DNA of 32,525 nucleotides from a virus (IMGVR_UViG_3300032011_000064:1-32525), one strand, 5' to 3'; counted from the stretch's first letter, positions 7,139 through 13,570 are shown. A program made the numbers and translations. Notes: generated by a model not told the origin, from the letters alone.

Positions 7139-7698
7139 GACTAGGAATTATGTGTTCTGGAAACGGAACCAACTTCGAGAACATAGTTACCAATCCCATA
7201 TGTAATAAGCATGAAGTTGTGTTGATGATACACAACACTAAACAATGTGGTGCTGTTAAGAGGGCAGCAAAATTTGGAATACCTCATGTAAGAGTTCCAC
7301 ATAAAGATGAAGAGAAGATGATAGAACTCTTTAAAGTATGGAGAGTTGATCTCATTATTCTTGCAGGATATATGAGAGTGATTAAAAATCCTGCTTCTTT
7401 CCCTGCTCCTATTATTAATGTACACCCATCATTACTACCCAAGTATAAGGGATTGAATGTAGTAGAGAGAGCAATGGAAGCAGGTGATAAAGAAACAGGA
7501 TGTACTGTCCATTATGTGAATGAAGAATTGGATGGTGGTGAAATAATTCTTCAAGGAAAGGTTCCCATTTTACCAGAAGATACTGTAGAATCATTAACAA
7601 AAGCAATTCAAAGAATGGAATATGGTATACTACCAGCAGCAATAGAACATGTTAAAAATTCTTTACCGACTACAGTATTGGACTATGTTAAGCACTAA
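7135..7698 (+). CDS. purN: Phosphoribosylglycinamide formyltransferase
   Basis: The 187-residue protein has the hallmarks of folate-dependent GAR transformylase: an N-terminal SGNGTNFENI phosphate-binding loop, the catalytic segment IINVHPSLLPKYKGL with N95 and H97, and GCTVHYVNEELDGGEI carrying the catalytic aspartate D133. It makes formyl-GAR in purine synthesis and would support the phage's nucleotide demand. purN is a known cyanophage metabolic gene. The glutamine-sensing RNA just downstream belongs to the same nitrogen/purine theme, but it is transcribed from its own promoter. Confidence 0.96.
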   Translation: MRLGIMCSGNGTNFENIVTNPICNKHEVVLMIHNTKQCGAVKRAAKFGIPHVRVPHKDEEKMIELFKVWRVDLIILAGYMRVIKNPASFPAPIINVHPSLLPKYKGLNVVERAMEAGDKETGCTVHYVNEELDGGEIILQGKVPILPEDTVESLTKAIQRMEYGILPAAIEHVKNSLPTTVLDYVKH

Positions 7699-7843
7699 CT
7701 ATCGGAACAACATAATAGATATTTGCTGCCGCATGATCTCAACTGATGGTGAGGTTGGATTGGATGAGAGGATATGGATGTCTAAATTATGTGAACATAA
7801 TGAACAGGCAAGAAGAATTCGTGATGAAATGTTAAAAGAATAA
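7685..7843 (+). CDS. Small hypothetical protein
   Basis: ATG 7685 gives a 52-residue protein (start MLSTNYRNNIIDICCRM) that overlaps the purN end by 14 bases. From memory, short proteins with NYRN..I.DIC(C)R and IWM.KLCE-like motifs recur in cyanomyoviruses, which supports this start over the in-frame upstream ATG at 7649 inside purN. Function unknown. Confidence 0.62.
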   Translation: MLSTNYRNNIIDICCRMISTDGEVGLDERIWMSKLCEHNEQARRIRDEMLKE

Positions 7844-7872
7844 CAAAACTGTATCAGGAAATACAAATAAAC

Positions 7873-7901
7873 TTGACTATATAGTAAGCAAGTGTTAGTA
7901 T
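7873..7901 (+). promoter_or_regulatory. Sigma70-type promoter of the riboswitch-peptide unit
   Basis: TTGACT (7873-7878), a 17-base spacer and TAGTAT (7896-7901) place the transcription start near 7908, immediately before the first aptamer. The fit of start site to aptamer supports it. Confidence 0.65.
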
Positions 7902-7910
7902 TAACACACA

Positions 7911-7953
7911 CGTTCAACCTCATAGGAGGTCGCAAGTAAGCCGACACGGAACG
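7911..7953 (+). ncRNA. Glutamine riboswitch aptamer 1 (glnA / downstream-peptide type)
   Basis: P1 is CGTTC 7911-7915 pairing GAACG 7949-7953. P2 is ACCTC 7917-7921 pairing GAGGT 7926-7930. The conserved CGCAAGT follows at 7931-7937. This order (CGTTCA, P2, CGCAA-T, GGAACG) matches my memory of the glutamine-binding glnA/downstream-peptide RNAs of cyanobacteria and marine phages. It is the first of two tandem copies. Confidence 0.82.
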
Positions 7954-7956
7954 GAT

Positions 7957-7998
7957 CGTTCATCCCTGCGGGGACGCAAATGTTCGACTGAAGGAACG
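7957..7998 (+). ncRNA. Glutamine riboswitch aptamer 2 (tandem copy)
   Basis: P1 is CGTTC 7957-7961 pairing GAACG 7994-7998. P2 is TCCC 7963-7966 pairing GGGA 7971-7974 with loop TGCG. CGCAAAT follows at 7975-7981, and GAAGGAACG closes the element. It is three bases after aptamer 1 and 22 bases before the ribosome site of the peptide gene, so glutamine binding could affect initiation of translation. Confidence 0.85.
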
Positions 7999-8031
7999 GG
8001 GCAAAAATCCCTACTACTTTGGAGAAAACCA

Positions 8032-8175
8032 ATGGCAAAAGTCACTTATCGTGGAGTCGAGTATGACTCTGCAGAGTACAACAAGAGCGTACTCACTGAA
8101 GCAGCTCAACACAGAAACCATGATCTTATGTATCGTGGAATCAAGGTAGAACGCAAGTTCGCATCTAAGAGTTGA
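8032..8175 (+). CDS. 47-residue YRG-motif peptide under glutamine riboswitch control
   Basis: The ORF starts at ATG 8032 with GGAG at 8021-8024 as ribosome site. It encodes 47 residues with two YRG motifs (VTYRGVEYDS near the N-terminus and MYRGIKVERKF near the C-terminus). This is the short downstream peptide expected behind this riboswitch class. The YRG pattern recalls the DUF4278-like cyanobacterial peptides, which as I remember include PirA, a small PII-binding regulator of arginine synthesis. If so, the phage would manipulate host nitrogen metabolism in response to glutamine. The family link is from memory of short motifs and is uncertain. The unit is monocistronic, with its own promoter and terminator. 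Confidence 0.82.
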   Translation: MAKVTYRGVEYDSAEYNKSVLTEAAQHRNHDLMYRGIKVERKFASKS

Positions 8176-8196
8176 GCTTAACCTTACTTGGTTCAG

Positions 8197-8224
8197 AGAG
8201 GGGTGTTGACACCCCTCTTTTTTT
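8197..8224 (+). terminator. Rho-independent terminator of the riboswitch-peptide unit
   Basis: A GC-rich stem AGAGGGGTG / CACCCCTCT (8197-8205 with 8210-8218; loop TTGA, or one pair longer) is followed by seven T. It lies 22 bases after the peptide stop. Its loop region also contains a TTGACA box. Confidence 0.93.
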
Positions 8225-8234
8225 ATGCAATAAT
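8206..8234 (+). promoter_or_regulatory. Sigma70-type promoter embedded in the terminator
   Basis: TTGACA (8206-8211) lies in the loop and 3' arm of the terminator hairpin. A 17-base spacer leads to AATAAT (8229-8234), 5 of 6 to consensus. Transcription would start near 8241 and enter the structured RNA region. Confidence 0.6.
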
Positions 8235-8240
8235 ATATTT

Positions 8241-8446
8241 GTTGAGTTGACGAACGCAACACGGGAGTGACTGAAAAAACTTGCTGGCATAAGGCTAGTT
8301 AAGGTGATGAGACACAGGTGGTGCTGCTTCTTCGGAAGAACCGACATACCAGTCGGGTCTCAGACAGTAAGGTAAAAATCTACTAATGTAGCAATGCCCC
8401 TTACTTGTTGGTACACATAACTCCAACCTCCCACCCACTCTAAATA
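8241..8446 (+). ncRNA. Candidate structured RNA, class not recognised
   Basis: About 200 bases without a plausible gene but with consecutive helices: GTTG 8246-8249/CAAC 8257-8260; AACT-GC 8278-8284/GC-AGTT 8294-8300; TGAGAC 8308-8313/GTCTCA 8357-8362, enclosing a C(UUCG)G tetraloop hairpin 8327-8338 and CCGAC 8341-8345/GTCGG 8352-8356; AGTAAGG 8366-8372/CCTTACT 8399-8405, enclosing CTAC/GTAG 8380-8391; and GTTGG 8407-8411/CCAAC 8423-8427. The loop ACCA (8348-8351) could also pair with TGGT (8319-8322). It follows a good promoter and precedes a short ORF, so it may be a leader or a free RNA. Cyanophage RNA motifs such as manA and wcaG are candidates to compare; I could not match it to any class. 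Confidence 0.6.
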
Positions 8447-8447
8447 A
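8440..8447 (+). promoter_or_regulatory. CTAAATAA motif, possible late promoter
   Basis: CTAAATAA lies 14 bases before ATG 8462 and resembles the T4 late -10 box. If active, transcription would start around 8454, which favours 8462 over ATG 8447 as start of the next ORF. Confidence 0.35.
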
Positions 8448-8461
8448 TGAGAAATAAAATC

Positions 8462-8617
8462 ATGAACAGAGGAAAATTAAAAGTTTTAATCATGGCTCTT
8501 AAAGAAGTCGTAGAAGAATTGGAGTCTGAAATCTATTCAGATGTAGAAGCATACCAATCAGTTCCTGTAGGAGACTATGAAGAAGTTTTTGAAGATGATG
8601 ATGGATATCCAGACTGA
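8462..8617 (+). CDS. Small acidic hypothetical protein
   Basis: ATG 8462 gives 51 residues: a basic start (MNRGKLKVLIM), an amphipathic helix (ALKEVVEELESEIYSD) and a very acidic end (YEEVFEDDDGYPD). An in-frame ATG at 8447 would add five residues. Neither has a clear ribosome site. The strong protein-like composition in a region otherwise made of RNA structure argues that it is real. No family recognised. Confidence 0.62.
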   Translation: MNRGKLKVLIMALKEVVEELESEIYSDVEAYQSVPVGDYEEVFEDDDGYPD

Positions 8618-8623
8618 GGCAAA

Positions 8624-8692
8624 TCCGACTTTTTATTCCAAAAAAGTCGGAAAAAAAACTCCAAGTAAAAATTGCCCTATTACTTTTTTTAT
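8624..8692 (+). repeat. Two-hairpin element, copy A
   Basis: An 11-bp stem (8624-8634 with 8641-8651, loop ATTCCA) is followed by an A-rich linker, ACTCC, a second hairpin AAGTAA/TTACTT (8663-8668 with 8680-8685), and a T run that ends at the thyX ATG. The same element, nearly identical, follows gene 32 at 14897-14967. It replaces a normal ribosome site in front of thyX. Confidence 0.8.
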
Positions 8693-9331
8693 ATGAATAA
8701 AGATATTAATTTAATCAGTGTCACTCCTGATGCTGAACAACACATGGCATATGTTGCTCGTGTTTCTAACCCTAAGAACCAAGACAATGATAAGTTCTCA
8801 GGGTTGTTAAAGTATTGCATTCAGCACGGTCACTGGAGTGTCTTTGAGCAAGCATTTATGACAGTAGAGATCAATACTACAAGAGGTATTGCTGCACAGA
8901 TTTTAAGGCATAGAAGTTTCACATACCAAGAGTTCTCTCAAAGGTATGCTGATAGTAATCTTCTAGGTGAAATAGAATTGCCTGAACTTCGCAGACAAGA
9001 TGATAAGAATAGACAGAATAGTATTGATGATCTAGATCCAGAGATGGTTGATAAGTTTAATAGGCAGATGAATACTCTGTTTAGTTCTGCCTTTGGTTTA
9101 TATAATCAGATGTTAAAGGCAGGTGTTGCTAAGGAGTGTGCTCGGTTTGTACTACCTCTTGCTACACCAACACGTATCTATATGACTGGTTCATGTCGTT
9201 CATGGATACATTATATTAATCTACGTTCAGCACATGGAACACAGAAAGAACATATGGATATTGCTAATGGTTGTAAGAATATTTTTGTAGAGAACTTTCC
9301 TGCAGTGTCTGAAGCATTAGAATGGATATAG
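8693..9331 (+). CDS. thyX: Flavin-dependent thymidylate synthase
   Basis: The 212-residue protein carries the ThyX signature RHRxxSxxxxSxR, seen as RHRSFTYQEFSQR, and the substrate-binding segments RFVLPLATPTRIYMTGSCRSW and GTQKEHMDIA. It methylates dUMP to dTMP with methylenetetrahydrofolate and FAD, supplying thymidylate for phage DNA. I chose ATG 8693 because it gives the usual ThyX N-terminus (INLISVTPDAEQHMAYVARVSNP); the upstream TTG 8672 lies inside the two-hairpin element. There is no Shine-Dalgarno sequence, only a T-rich tract. The 3' end overlaps the next gene by ten bases. Confidence 0.96.
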   Translation: MNKDINLISVTPDAEQHMAYVARVSNPKNQDNDKFSGLLKYCIQHGHWSVFEQAFMTVEINTTRGIAAQILRHRSFTYQEFSQRYADSNLLGEIELPELRRQDDKNRQNSIDDLDPEMVDKFNRQMNTLFSSAFGLYNQMLKAGVAKECARFVLPLATPTRIYMTGSCRSWIHYINLRSAHGTQKEHMDIANGCKNIFVENFPAVSEALEWI

Positions 9332-9915
9332 AAAGAGAGTCTTGTTCTTGGATCAACTATGGTGTTAATGATTTAAGTAATACTCCACTATGGGGTTTGA
9401 TACAAGAACAACTTAATAATCCTAATTTGATATGGGAAGATGGAATATCTGAAGACGATGGTGATAGGAAAAATGTTAAAATATCTAAAGTTGCTTGGTT
9501 AACTGATTTGTATTTGAGAGAGCAATTGTTTCACTCAGTTAATTTATATAATAAGGAAAATTGGAATTATGATTTATGTGGTACTGATGCACTTCAATAT
9601 GGAATTTATTCTGAGGGTGGAAAATATGACTGGCATATTGATGAGGAAGTGAAAGTACCTATGGGTGCAGAGGGTAAATTTCATATGAGAAAACTTAGTA
9701 TGACTATTTGGTTAAGTGATCCTGATGAGTATGAAGGTGGTGAATTTGATATAGAAACTGAAGGACCACATATATCTACAAGATATGATACTCTTAAATT
9801 AAAGAAAGGTTCTATAGTTATTTTCCCTTCTAGTAAATGGCACAGAGTTAGACCTGTTACTTCTGGTGTAAGAAAATCATTAGTTACTTGGTTTAGAGGT
9901 CTACCTTTTAGGTGA
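9322..9915 (+). CDS. 2OG-Fe(II) oxygenase, copy 1
   Basis: The 197-residue protein has the prolyl-hydroxylase-like double-stranded beta-helix pattern: iron ligands H105 and D107 (YDWHIDEE) and H174 (SKWHRVRPVT), and the 2-oxoglutarate-binding arginine R184 (SGVRKSLVTWF). Such enzymes hydroxylate proteins, nucleic acids or small molecules; the substrate is unknown. Several are typical of cyanomyoviruses. It overlaps thyX and sits directly before a paralogue. The C-terminal ~50 residues are almost identical in the two copies, while the N-terminal halves differ widely. Confidence 0.9.
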   Translation: MDIERESCSWINYGVNDLSNTPLWGLIQEQLNNPNLIWEDGISEDDGDRKNVKISKVAWLTDLYLREQLFHSVNLYNKENWNYDLCGTDALQYGIYSEGGKYDWHIDEEVKVPMGAEGKFHMRKLSMTIWLSDPDEYEGGEFDIETEGPHISTRYDTLKLKKGSIVIFPSSKWHRVRPVTSGVRKSLVTWFRGLPFR

Positions 9916-9921
9916 GGAACT

Positions 9922-10521
9922 ATGGATTATTTGAATTATAAAAAAGATAAAGATGTTGTTACCTATGCTATTAACGATTTGAGTAATACTAATATATGGA
10001 ATTTGATTCAAAAAAATATTAATAATAATTTAAAATTGGAAAGTGCCAAGGTTGGAGGAGAAGATGAAAAGGATGATGAACCGACTAGAAAATCTGAAAT
10101 TTGTTGGATAAATGATTCAAATCTAAGTATGGAATTGTTTAATGCAATTAATATATGTAATAATGAAAATTGGAGTTATGATTTAGATGGTTGTGGTGCA
10201 ATTCAATATGGAACTTATTCTGATGGTGGATATTATGATTGGCATTTAGATACAGAAGGCATAGTACCGTGTATAAATGGTAAATATCTTGCAAGAAAAC
10301 TTAGTATAACTATTTGGTTAAGTGATCCTGATGAATATGAAGGTGGAGAATTTGACATAGAAATTAAAGGACCACGTATGGATGTAAGATATGATACTCT
10401 TAAATTAAAGAAAGGATCTATCGTAGTTTTTCCATCTGATAAATGGCACAGAGTTAGACCTGTTACTTCTGGAGTAAGAAAATCATTAGTTACTTGGTTT
10501 AGAGGTCCGCCTTTTAGGTGA
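9922..10521 (+). CDS. 2OG-Fe(II) oxygenase, copy 2
   Basis: The 199-residue paralogue of the preceding gene retains all expected catalytic residues: H108 and D110 (YDWHLDTE), H176 (DKWHRVRPVT) and R186 (SGVRKSLVTWF), so it should be active. It starts seven bases after copy 1 with AGG as weak ribosome site. The N-terminal half is diverged and Lys/Asn-rich, which may give a different substrate. The last ~70 bases before the stop are nearly identical to copy 1 even at silent sites. Confidence 0.9.
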   Translation: MDYLNYKKDKDVVTYAINDLSNTNIWNLIQKNINNNLKLESAKVGGEDEKDDEPTRKSEICWINDSNLSMELFNAINICNNENWSYDLDGCGAIQYGTYSDGGYYDWHLDTEGIVPCINGKYLARKLSITIWLSDPDEYEGGEFDIEIKGPRMDVRYDTLKLKKGSIVVFPSDKWHRVRPVTSGVRKSLVTWFRGPPFR

Positions 10522-10525
10522 TCAA

Positions 10526-10533
10526 CTAAATAA
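10526..10533 (+). promoter_or_regulatory. CTAAATAA motif, possible late promoter
   Basis: CTAAATAA lies in the short gap between the second oxygenase and the next ATG (10556), 22 bases upstream of that start. It matches the motif at 8440 and 18630. Confidence 0.35.
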
Positions 10534-10555
10534 TTTTACACATTATCTTATTGAT

Positions 10556-10855
10556 ATGGCAACATACCCTGTTATAAACAAAGAAACTGGTGAACAGAAG
10601 GAAGTCGTAATGAGTGTCCATGATTGGGATCAGTGGAAAGATGACAATTCTGATTGGGACAGAGATTACTCTGATCCTTCTACCATGCCTGGACTAGGAG
10701 TTGAGGTTGGTGATTGGAAAGATAAATTAGTTAATAGAAATCCTGGATGGGGTGAGGTATTAAAGAAAGCAGATAAATCTGGAGGTATCTCTGGAAGACT
10801 AGCTAAAAGAGGTTCTTACGAATCTTCAACTCAATCTGCCTTTGATGTGGAATAA
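10556..10855 (+). CDS. Conserved hypothetical protein upstream of phoH
   Basis: The 99-residue, Trp- and Asp-rich protein begins with a short strand (TYPVINKETGEQKEVVM) followed by a helix with WDQWKDDNSDWDRDYSD. From memory it is regularly found just before phoH in T4-like cyanophages. The N-terminal strand resembles the start of FmdB-type zinc-ribbon proteins, but there is no cysteine, so it cannot bind zinc that way. Function unknown. It ends one base before the phoH ATG. Confidence 0.78.
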   Translation: MATYPVINKETGEQKEVVMSVHDWDQWKDDNSDWDRDYSDPSTMPGLGVEVGDWKDKLVNRNPGWGEVLKKADKSGGISGRLAKRGSYESSTQSAFDVE

Positions 10856-10856
10856 T

Positions 10857-11612
10857 ATGACATCTAAATCTAAAAATCGTAAGATAGTCGTTCCATACGG
10901 AATGAGTAATAAGCAAATGAAAAGAAAGAAACCTATTAATACGGACTTGATGAGGACAATAACTCCTCTAACTCCAAACCAAGAAGAATTATTCAGATGC
11001 TATGAGAATAATCAGAACGTAGTTGCATATGGATGTGCAGGTACTGGTAAGACATTTATAACTCTTTATAATGCACTTAGGGATGTATTAGATCCTAAGA
11101 CTCCCTATGAGAAGATCTATATTGTAAGGTCACTTGTCTCTACAAGAGAGATTGGTTTCCTACCAGGAGATCATGAAGATAAGTCTTCACTATATCAGAT
11201 TCCTTACAAACATATGGTCAAATATATGTTTGAGATGCCAACAGAGGCAGACTTTGAAATGCTCTATGGAAATCTTAAGTCTCAAGGTACAATTGACTTC
11301 TGGAGTACTTCATTTATAAGAGGAACTACTTTTGATAAAGCAATTGTTATTGTTGATGAATATCAAAACTTGAATTTTCATGAGTTAGATAGTATAATAA
11401 CAAGAGTTGGTCAAGATTCTAAGATCATGTTCTGTGGTGATGCTACTCAATCTGATCTTGTTAAGACTAATGAAAAGAATGGTGTGATTGATTTTATGAA
11501 GATCCTTCGCATCATGCCATCCGTTGATATTATTGAGTTCGGAGTCGAAGATATTGTTCGTTCTGGATTTGTCAAGGAGTATCTCTTAGCTAAATTGGAA
11601 ACAACTCTATGA
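10857..11612 (+). CDS. phoH: PhoH-like ATPase
   Basis: From ATG 10857 the protein has 251 residues. It shows Walker A GCAGTGKT (59-66) and Walker B IVIVDE (163-168), with the PhoH blocks YIVRSLVSTREIGFLPGD, GTTFD before Walker B, and MFCGDATQSDL. It is a P-loop ATPase of the PhoH family. phoH is widespread in marine phages and in some hosts responds to phosphate stress, but its biochemical role in infection is not settled. I chose 10857 over TTG 10842 and ATG 10845 because it avoids overlap with the upstream gene. The stop overlaps the next ATG. Confidence 0.94.
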   Translation: MTSKSKNRKIVVPYGMSNKQMKRKKPINTDLMRTITPLTPNQEELFRCYENNQNVVAYGCAGTGKTFITLYNALRDVLDPKTPYEKIYIVRSLVSTREIGFLPGDHEDKSSLYQIPYKHMVKYMFEMPTEADFEMLYGNLKSQGTIDFWSTSFIRGTTFDKAIVIVDEYQNLNFHELDSIITRVGQDSKIMFCGDATQSDLVKTNEKNGVIDFMKILRIMPSVDIIEFGVEDIVRSGFVKEYLLAKLETTL

Positions 11613-12292
11613 TTTTTGAGCATCATAATTTCTTAGGTGATATTGAATTAGAAAAGAAAGAAACTCCTGGTTGTAGATTGTATCAACTTCCTGATGGTAG
11701 TTGGGTTCCTTCTATTACTTCAGTCACTTCCTTTTATAATAGGCAGATCTTTATCAATTGGCGTAAGCGAATTGGTATTGAAGAAGCAAATCGTATCACA
11801 AAGAAAGCAACTACTCGTGGAACTGATTTCCATGAAGCAGTTGAAGTGTATATGAGGAACAATGAAATTGATTGGAATCAATTTAGACCTGCTACTCAGT
11901 TTATGTTTCATCATGCCAAACCTTATTTGGATAAGATAAATAACATACACGCTATAGAAAGAACCCTTTACTCCGAGTACCTTGGTCTTGCGGGTAGAGT
12001 TGATTGTATAGCAGAGTATGAAGGTGAGTTAGCAGTCATAGACTTTAAGACATCGGAGAAGATTAAACCTGAGAAGTGGTTGGAAAACTATTTCGTACAG
12101 GAAACCTTTTATGCTGCTGCTTACTATGAGTTAACTGAAATTCCTGTAAAGAAATTAATTACTATCATGGTTACGCCTGGTGGTGAAGTAAAAGTATTTG
12201 ACAAAAGGAACAAAGGGGACTATATTAAATTATTAGTAAGGTATATAAAAGAGTTTGTATCTAACAGTACTAGGAGACAGGATGGAGAATGA
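11609..12292 (+). CDS. PD-(D/E)XK exonuclease (RecB/MGME1-like)
   Basis: The 227-residue protein has the RecB-family nuclease motifs in order: H75 in RGTDFHEAVE, D132 in LAGRVDCIAEY, D145-x-K147 in AVIDFKTS, and Q164 in FVQETFYAAAYYEL. This is the single-strand DNA exonuclease arrangement seen in MGME1- and Cas4-like proteins. Placed between phoH and the replication genes, it probably acts in DNA processing, recombination or host DNA breakdown. No Cys cluster of Cas4 type is visible, which argues against a Cas4 proper. Confidence 0.88.
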   Translation: MIFEHHNFLGDIELEKKETPGCRLYQLPDGSWVPSITSVTSFYNRQIFINWRKRIGIEEANRITKKATTRGTDFHEAVEVYMRNNEIDWNQFRPATQFMFHHAKPYLDKINNIHAIERTLYSEYLGLAGRVDCIAEYEGELAVIDFKTSEKIKPEKWLENYFVQETFYAAAYYELTEIPVKKLITIMVTPGGEVKVFDKRNKGDYIKLLVRYIKEFVSNSTRRQDGE

Positions 12293-12539
12293 ACTAGAGA
12301 AGGTATTGAAGAGTAAGTTCTTCTCCGCTGCAGGTTTTGCACAAGAAATTGAAACCTTAGTGCAGTTAAATGAAAACATGAATTATATTGATGCTATCAT
12401 TCACTTTTGTGATAAGAATAGTATTGATTTGGAATCAGTTCCCAAACTTATTCCTAAACCATTAAAGGAAAAGATTAAGTATGAAGCATCAGAACTTAAC
12501 TTTTTAAAACGTAGTTCACGAGCAAAGTTACCACTATGA
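12282..12539 (+). CDS. 33: Late transcription coactivator gp33
   Basis: From ATG 12282, with GGAG six bases upstream, the protein has 85 residues. The middle and end (MNYIDAIIHFCDKNSIDLES, then KLIPKPLKEKIKYEASELNFL) match my memory of T4 gp33, which ties the sliding clamp to RNA polymerase at late promoters with sigma factor gp55. It is slightly shorter than T4 gp33. The family call is from remembered sequence. It overlaps the nuclease gene by 11 bases and the next gene by four (ATGA). Confidence 0.8.
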   Translation: MENELEKVLKSKFFSAAGFAQEIETLVQLNENMNYIDAIIHFCDKNSIDLESVPKLIPKPLKEKIKYEASELNFLKRSSRAKLPL

Positions 12540-12715
12540 CAGATCCAGATAAAAATCCTTTCTGGGGTGAACCTACTCCTACAGACCTTTGGGATGATAT
12601 GGATAGATTGAATGGTTTATACGAAGAACTTGAATGGGATCATACAGATTACTTAGATTTTGCAATTGAAGGTCAGCATATTACTATTAGAAACAAATCT
12701 AGAGAAGGTAGGTAA
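12536..12715 (+). CDS. Small acidic hypothetical protein
   Basis: This 59-residue ORF starts at the ATGA overlap with gene 33 and ends two bases before the next gene. It is rich in Asp, Glu, Pro and Trp (NPFWGEPTPTDLWDDMDRL, then YEELEWDHTDYLDF). The tight packing and similarity to what I remember at the same place in other cyanophages support it as a real gene. Function unknown. Confidence 0.72.
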   Translation: MTDPDKNPFWGEPTPTDLWDDMDRLNGLYEELEWDHTDYLDFAIEGQHITIRNKSREGR

Positions 12716-12717
12716 AT

Positions 12718-13332
12718 TTGACATATTATATAATGATGCCATTTGACTGCTACAAAACATATATTGCTATGAAGTCTCACTTTACTAAAGACTCTTATGA
12801 TTATCAGAGGTATGGTAATAGACTTCCTAGATTAAAGGTAACTTCTTTTTATAAAAGGAAGGATAGATTTTTCTTTGAGAAGATGTCTAGGGATTTTGCT
12901 GACAAAGAAATAGAGGAATTTTTTGTTGCTAATTTTATTTCTGGAACAGATCCACAATCAGTATACATGGCTGATATTATTAAAAATGGGAGAAATACTT
13001 TTACAGAATGGCAGAAAAGAAATCAATCACTTTCTTATACTTTTAAAGAAGATGTTGAAAATATTTTTGAGAAGAAAAAAATTGATGACGTGTTTAATTG
13101 TTCTAAAGGACACCCATCAATTCTTAAAAGTTATCTAGGGGGTGGCACATCACTTGAAACTATGGTAATATGTGATATAATATTAGGGTACGGAAAGGAT
13201 TTTGATAAACGATTGAATGACCCTGTGTGGGAAACCGTCAGTCGTAAGATCAAAAAATATAAACCTTTCATAAATATTAATGTACCCCGTTACAAAAAAA
13301 TCCTAAAGGAGGTTGTTATCCATGGCTCTTGA
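12718..13332 (+). CDS. 59: Helicase loader gp59
   Basis: The 204-residue protein resembles T4 gp59 in length and pattern: CYKTYIAMKSHFTKDSYDY, FYKRKDRFFFEKMS, EIEEFFVANFISG, and LVWN-like NDPVWETVSRKIKKYKP near the end. gp59 loads the replicative helicase gp41 onto gp32-covered forked DNA; gene 32 lies just downstream. The start is TTG 12718 if the weak GGTAGG ribosome site is used; ATG 12733 or 12736 are alternatives that lose only the first five or six residues. Confidence 0.85.
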   Translation: MTYYIMMPFDCYKTYIAMKSHFTKDSYDYQRYGNRLPRLKVTSFYKRKDRFFFEKMSRDFADKEIEEFFVANFISGTDPQSVYMADIIKNGRNTFTEWQKRNQSLSYTFKEDVENIFEKKKIDDVFNCSKGHPSILKSYLGGGTSLETMVICDIILGYGKDFDKRLNDPVWETVSRKIKKYKPFININVPRYKKILKEVVIHGS

Positions 13333-13570
13333 AAATGCTGCAATACTTGAAGAATTGAAAGAACGATATACTACTATCGTTGAACAACTTAATGAATTAT
13401 CCAACACTCGTATTAAAATACAGGGTGCTATAGAAGTACTTCAACAAATTGAAGATAGTAAAGCAGAGGAGGCACAAGCTGCCACCAAAAGCGAAGGCGA
13501 TGTGGGCGAAGAGTCTAGCATCGATATCGAGTCCTCTGACGGGTCCGATTCCGTCGAATCTGAGTCATAA
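13322..13570 (+). CDS. Small coiled-coil protein, hypothetical
   Basis: ATG 13322 has a strong AGGAGG about eight bases upstream. The 82-residue product is a helical coiled coil (ILEELKERYTTIVEQLNELS to QQIED) followed by a disordered, highly acidic Ser/Glu/Asp tail. It overlaps the gene 59 end by 11 bases. An acidic tail near gp32 and gp59 could bind basic DNA-replication proteins, but that is speculation. Confidence 0.75.
   Translation: MALENAAILEELKERYTTIVEQLNELSNTRIKIQGAIEVLQQIEDSKAEEAQAATKSEGDVGEESSIDIESSDGSDSVESES

Noticed and set aside
8014-8347. Minus-strand open frames across the riboswitch-peptide unit
   Set aside because: They run antisense through the YRG peptide, the terminator and the structured RNA, and have no ribosome site.
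8308-8362. Cobalamin or TPP riboswitch
   Set aside because: Short look-alikes of the B12 box and of the TPP CTGAGA motif occur, but the remaining conserved blocks are missing.
8241-8446. tRNA, tmRNA or group I intron
   Set aside because: No cloverleaf with T-loop GTTCRA, no tmRNA alanine-acceptor ends and no group I core pairings could be made, so I left it as an unassigned structured RNA.
8624-8692. Ordinary rho-independent terminator upstream of thyX
   Set aside because: The strong first hairpin is followed by A, not T; only the weak AT-rich second hairpin has a T run, and that ends at the thyX start codon. The element may do something else.
11609-12292. Cas4 (CRISPR adaptation nuclease)
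   Set aside because: The PD-(D/E)XK motifs fit, but the four-Cys iron-sulfur cluster of Cas4 is absent and there is no CRISPR array or cas gene in the window.
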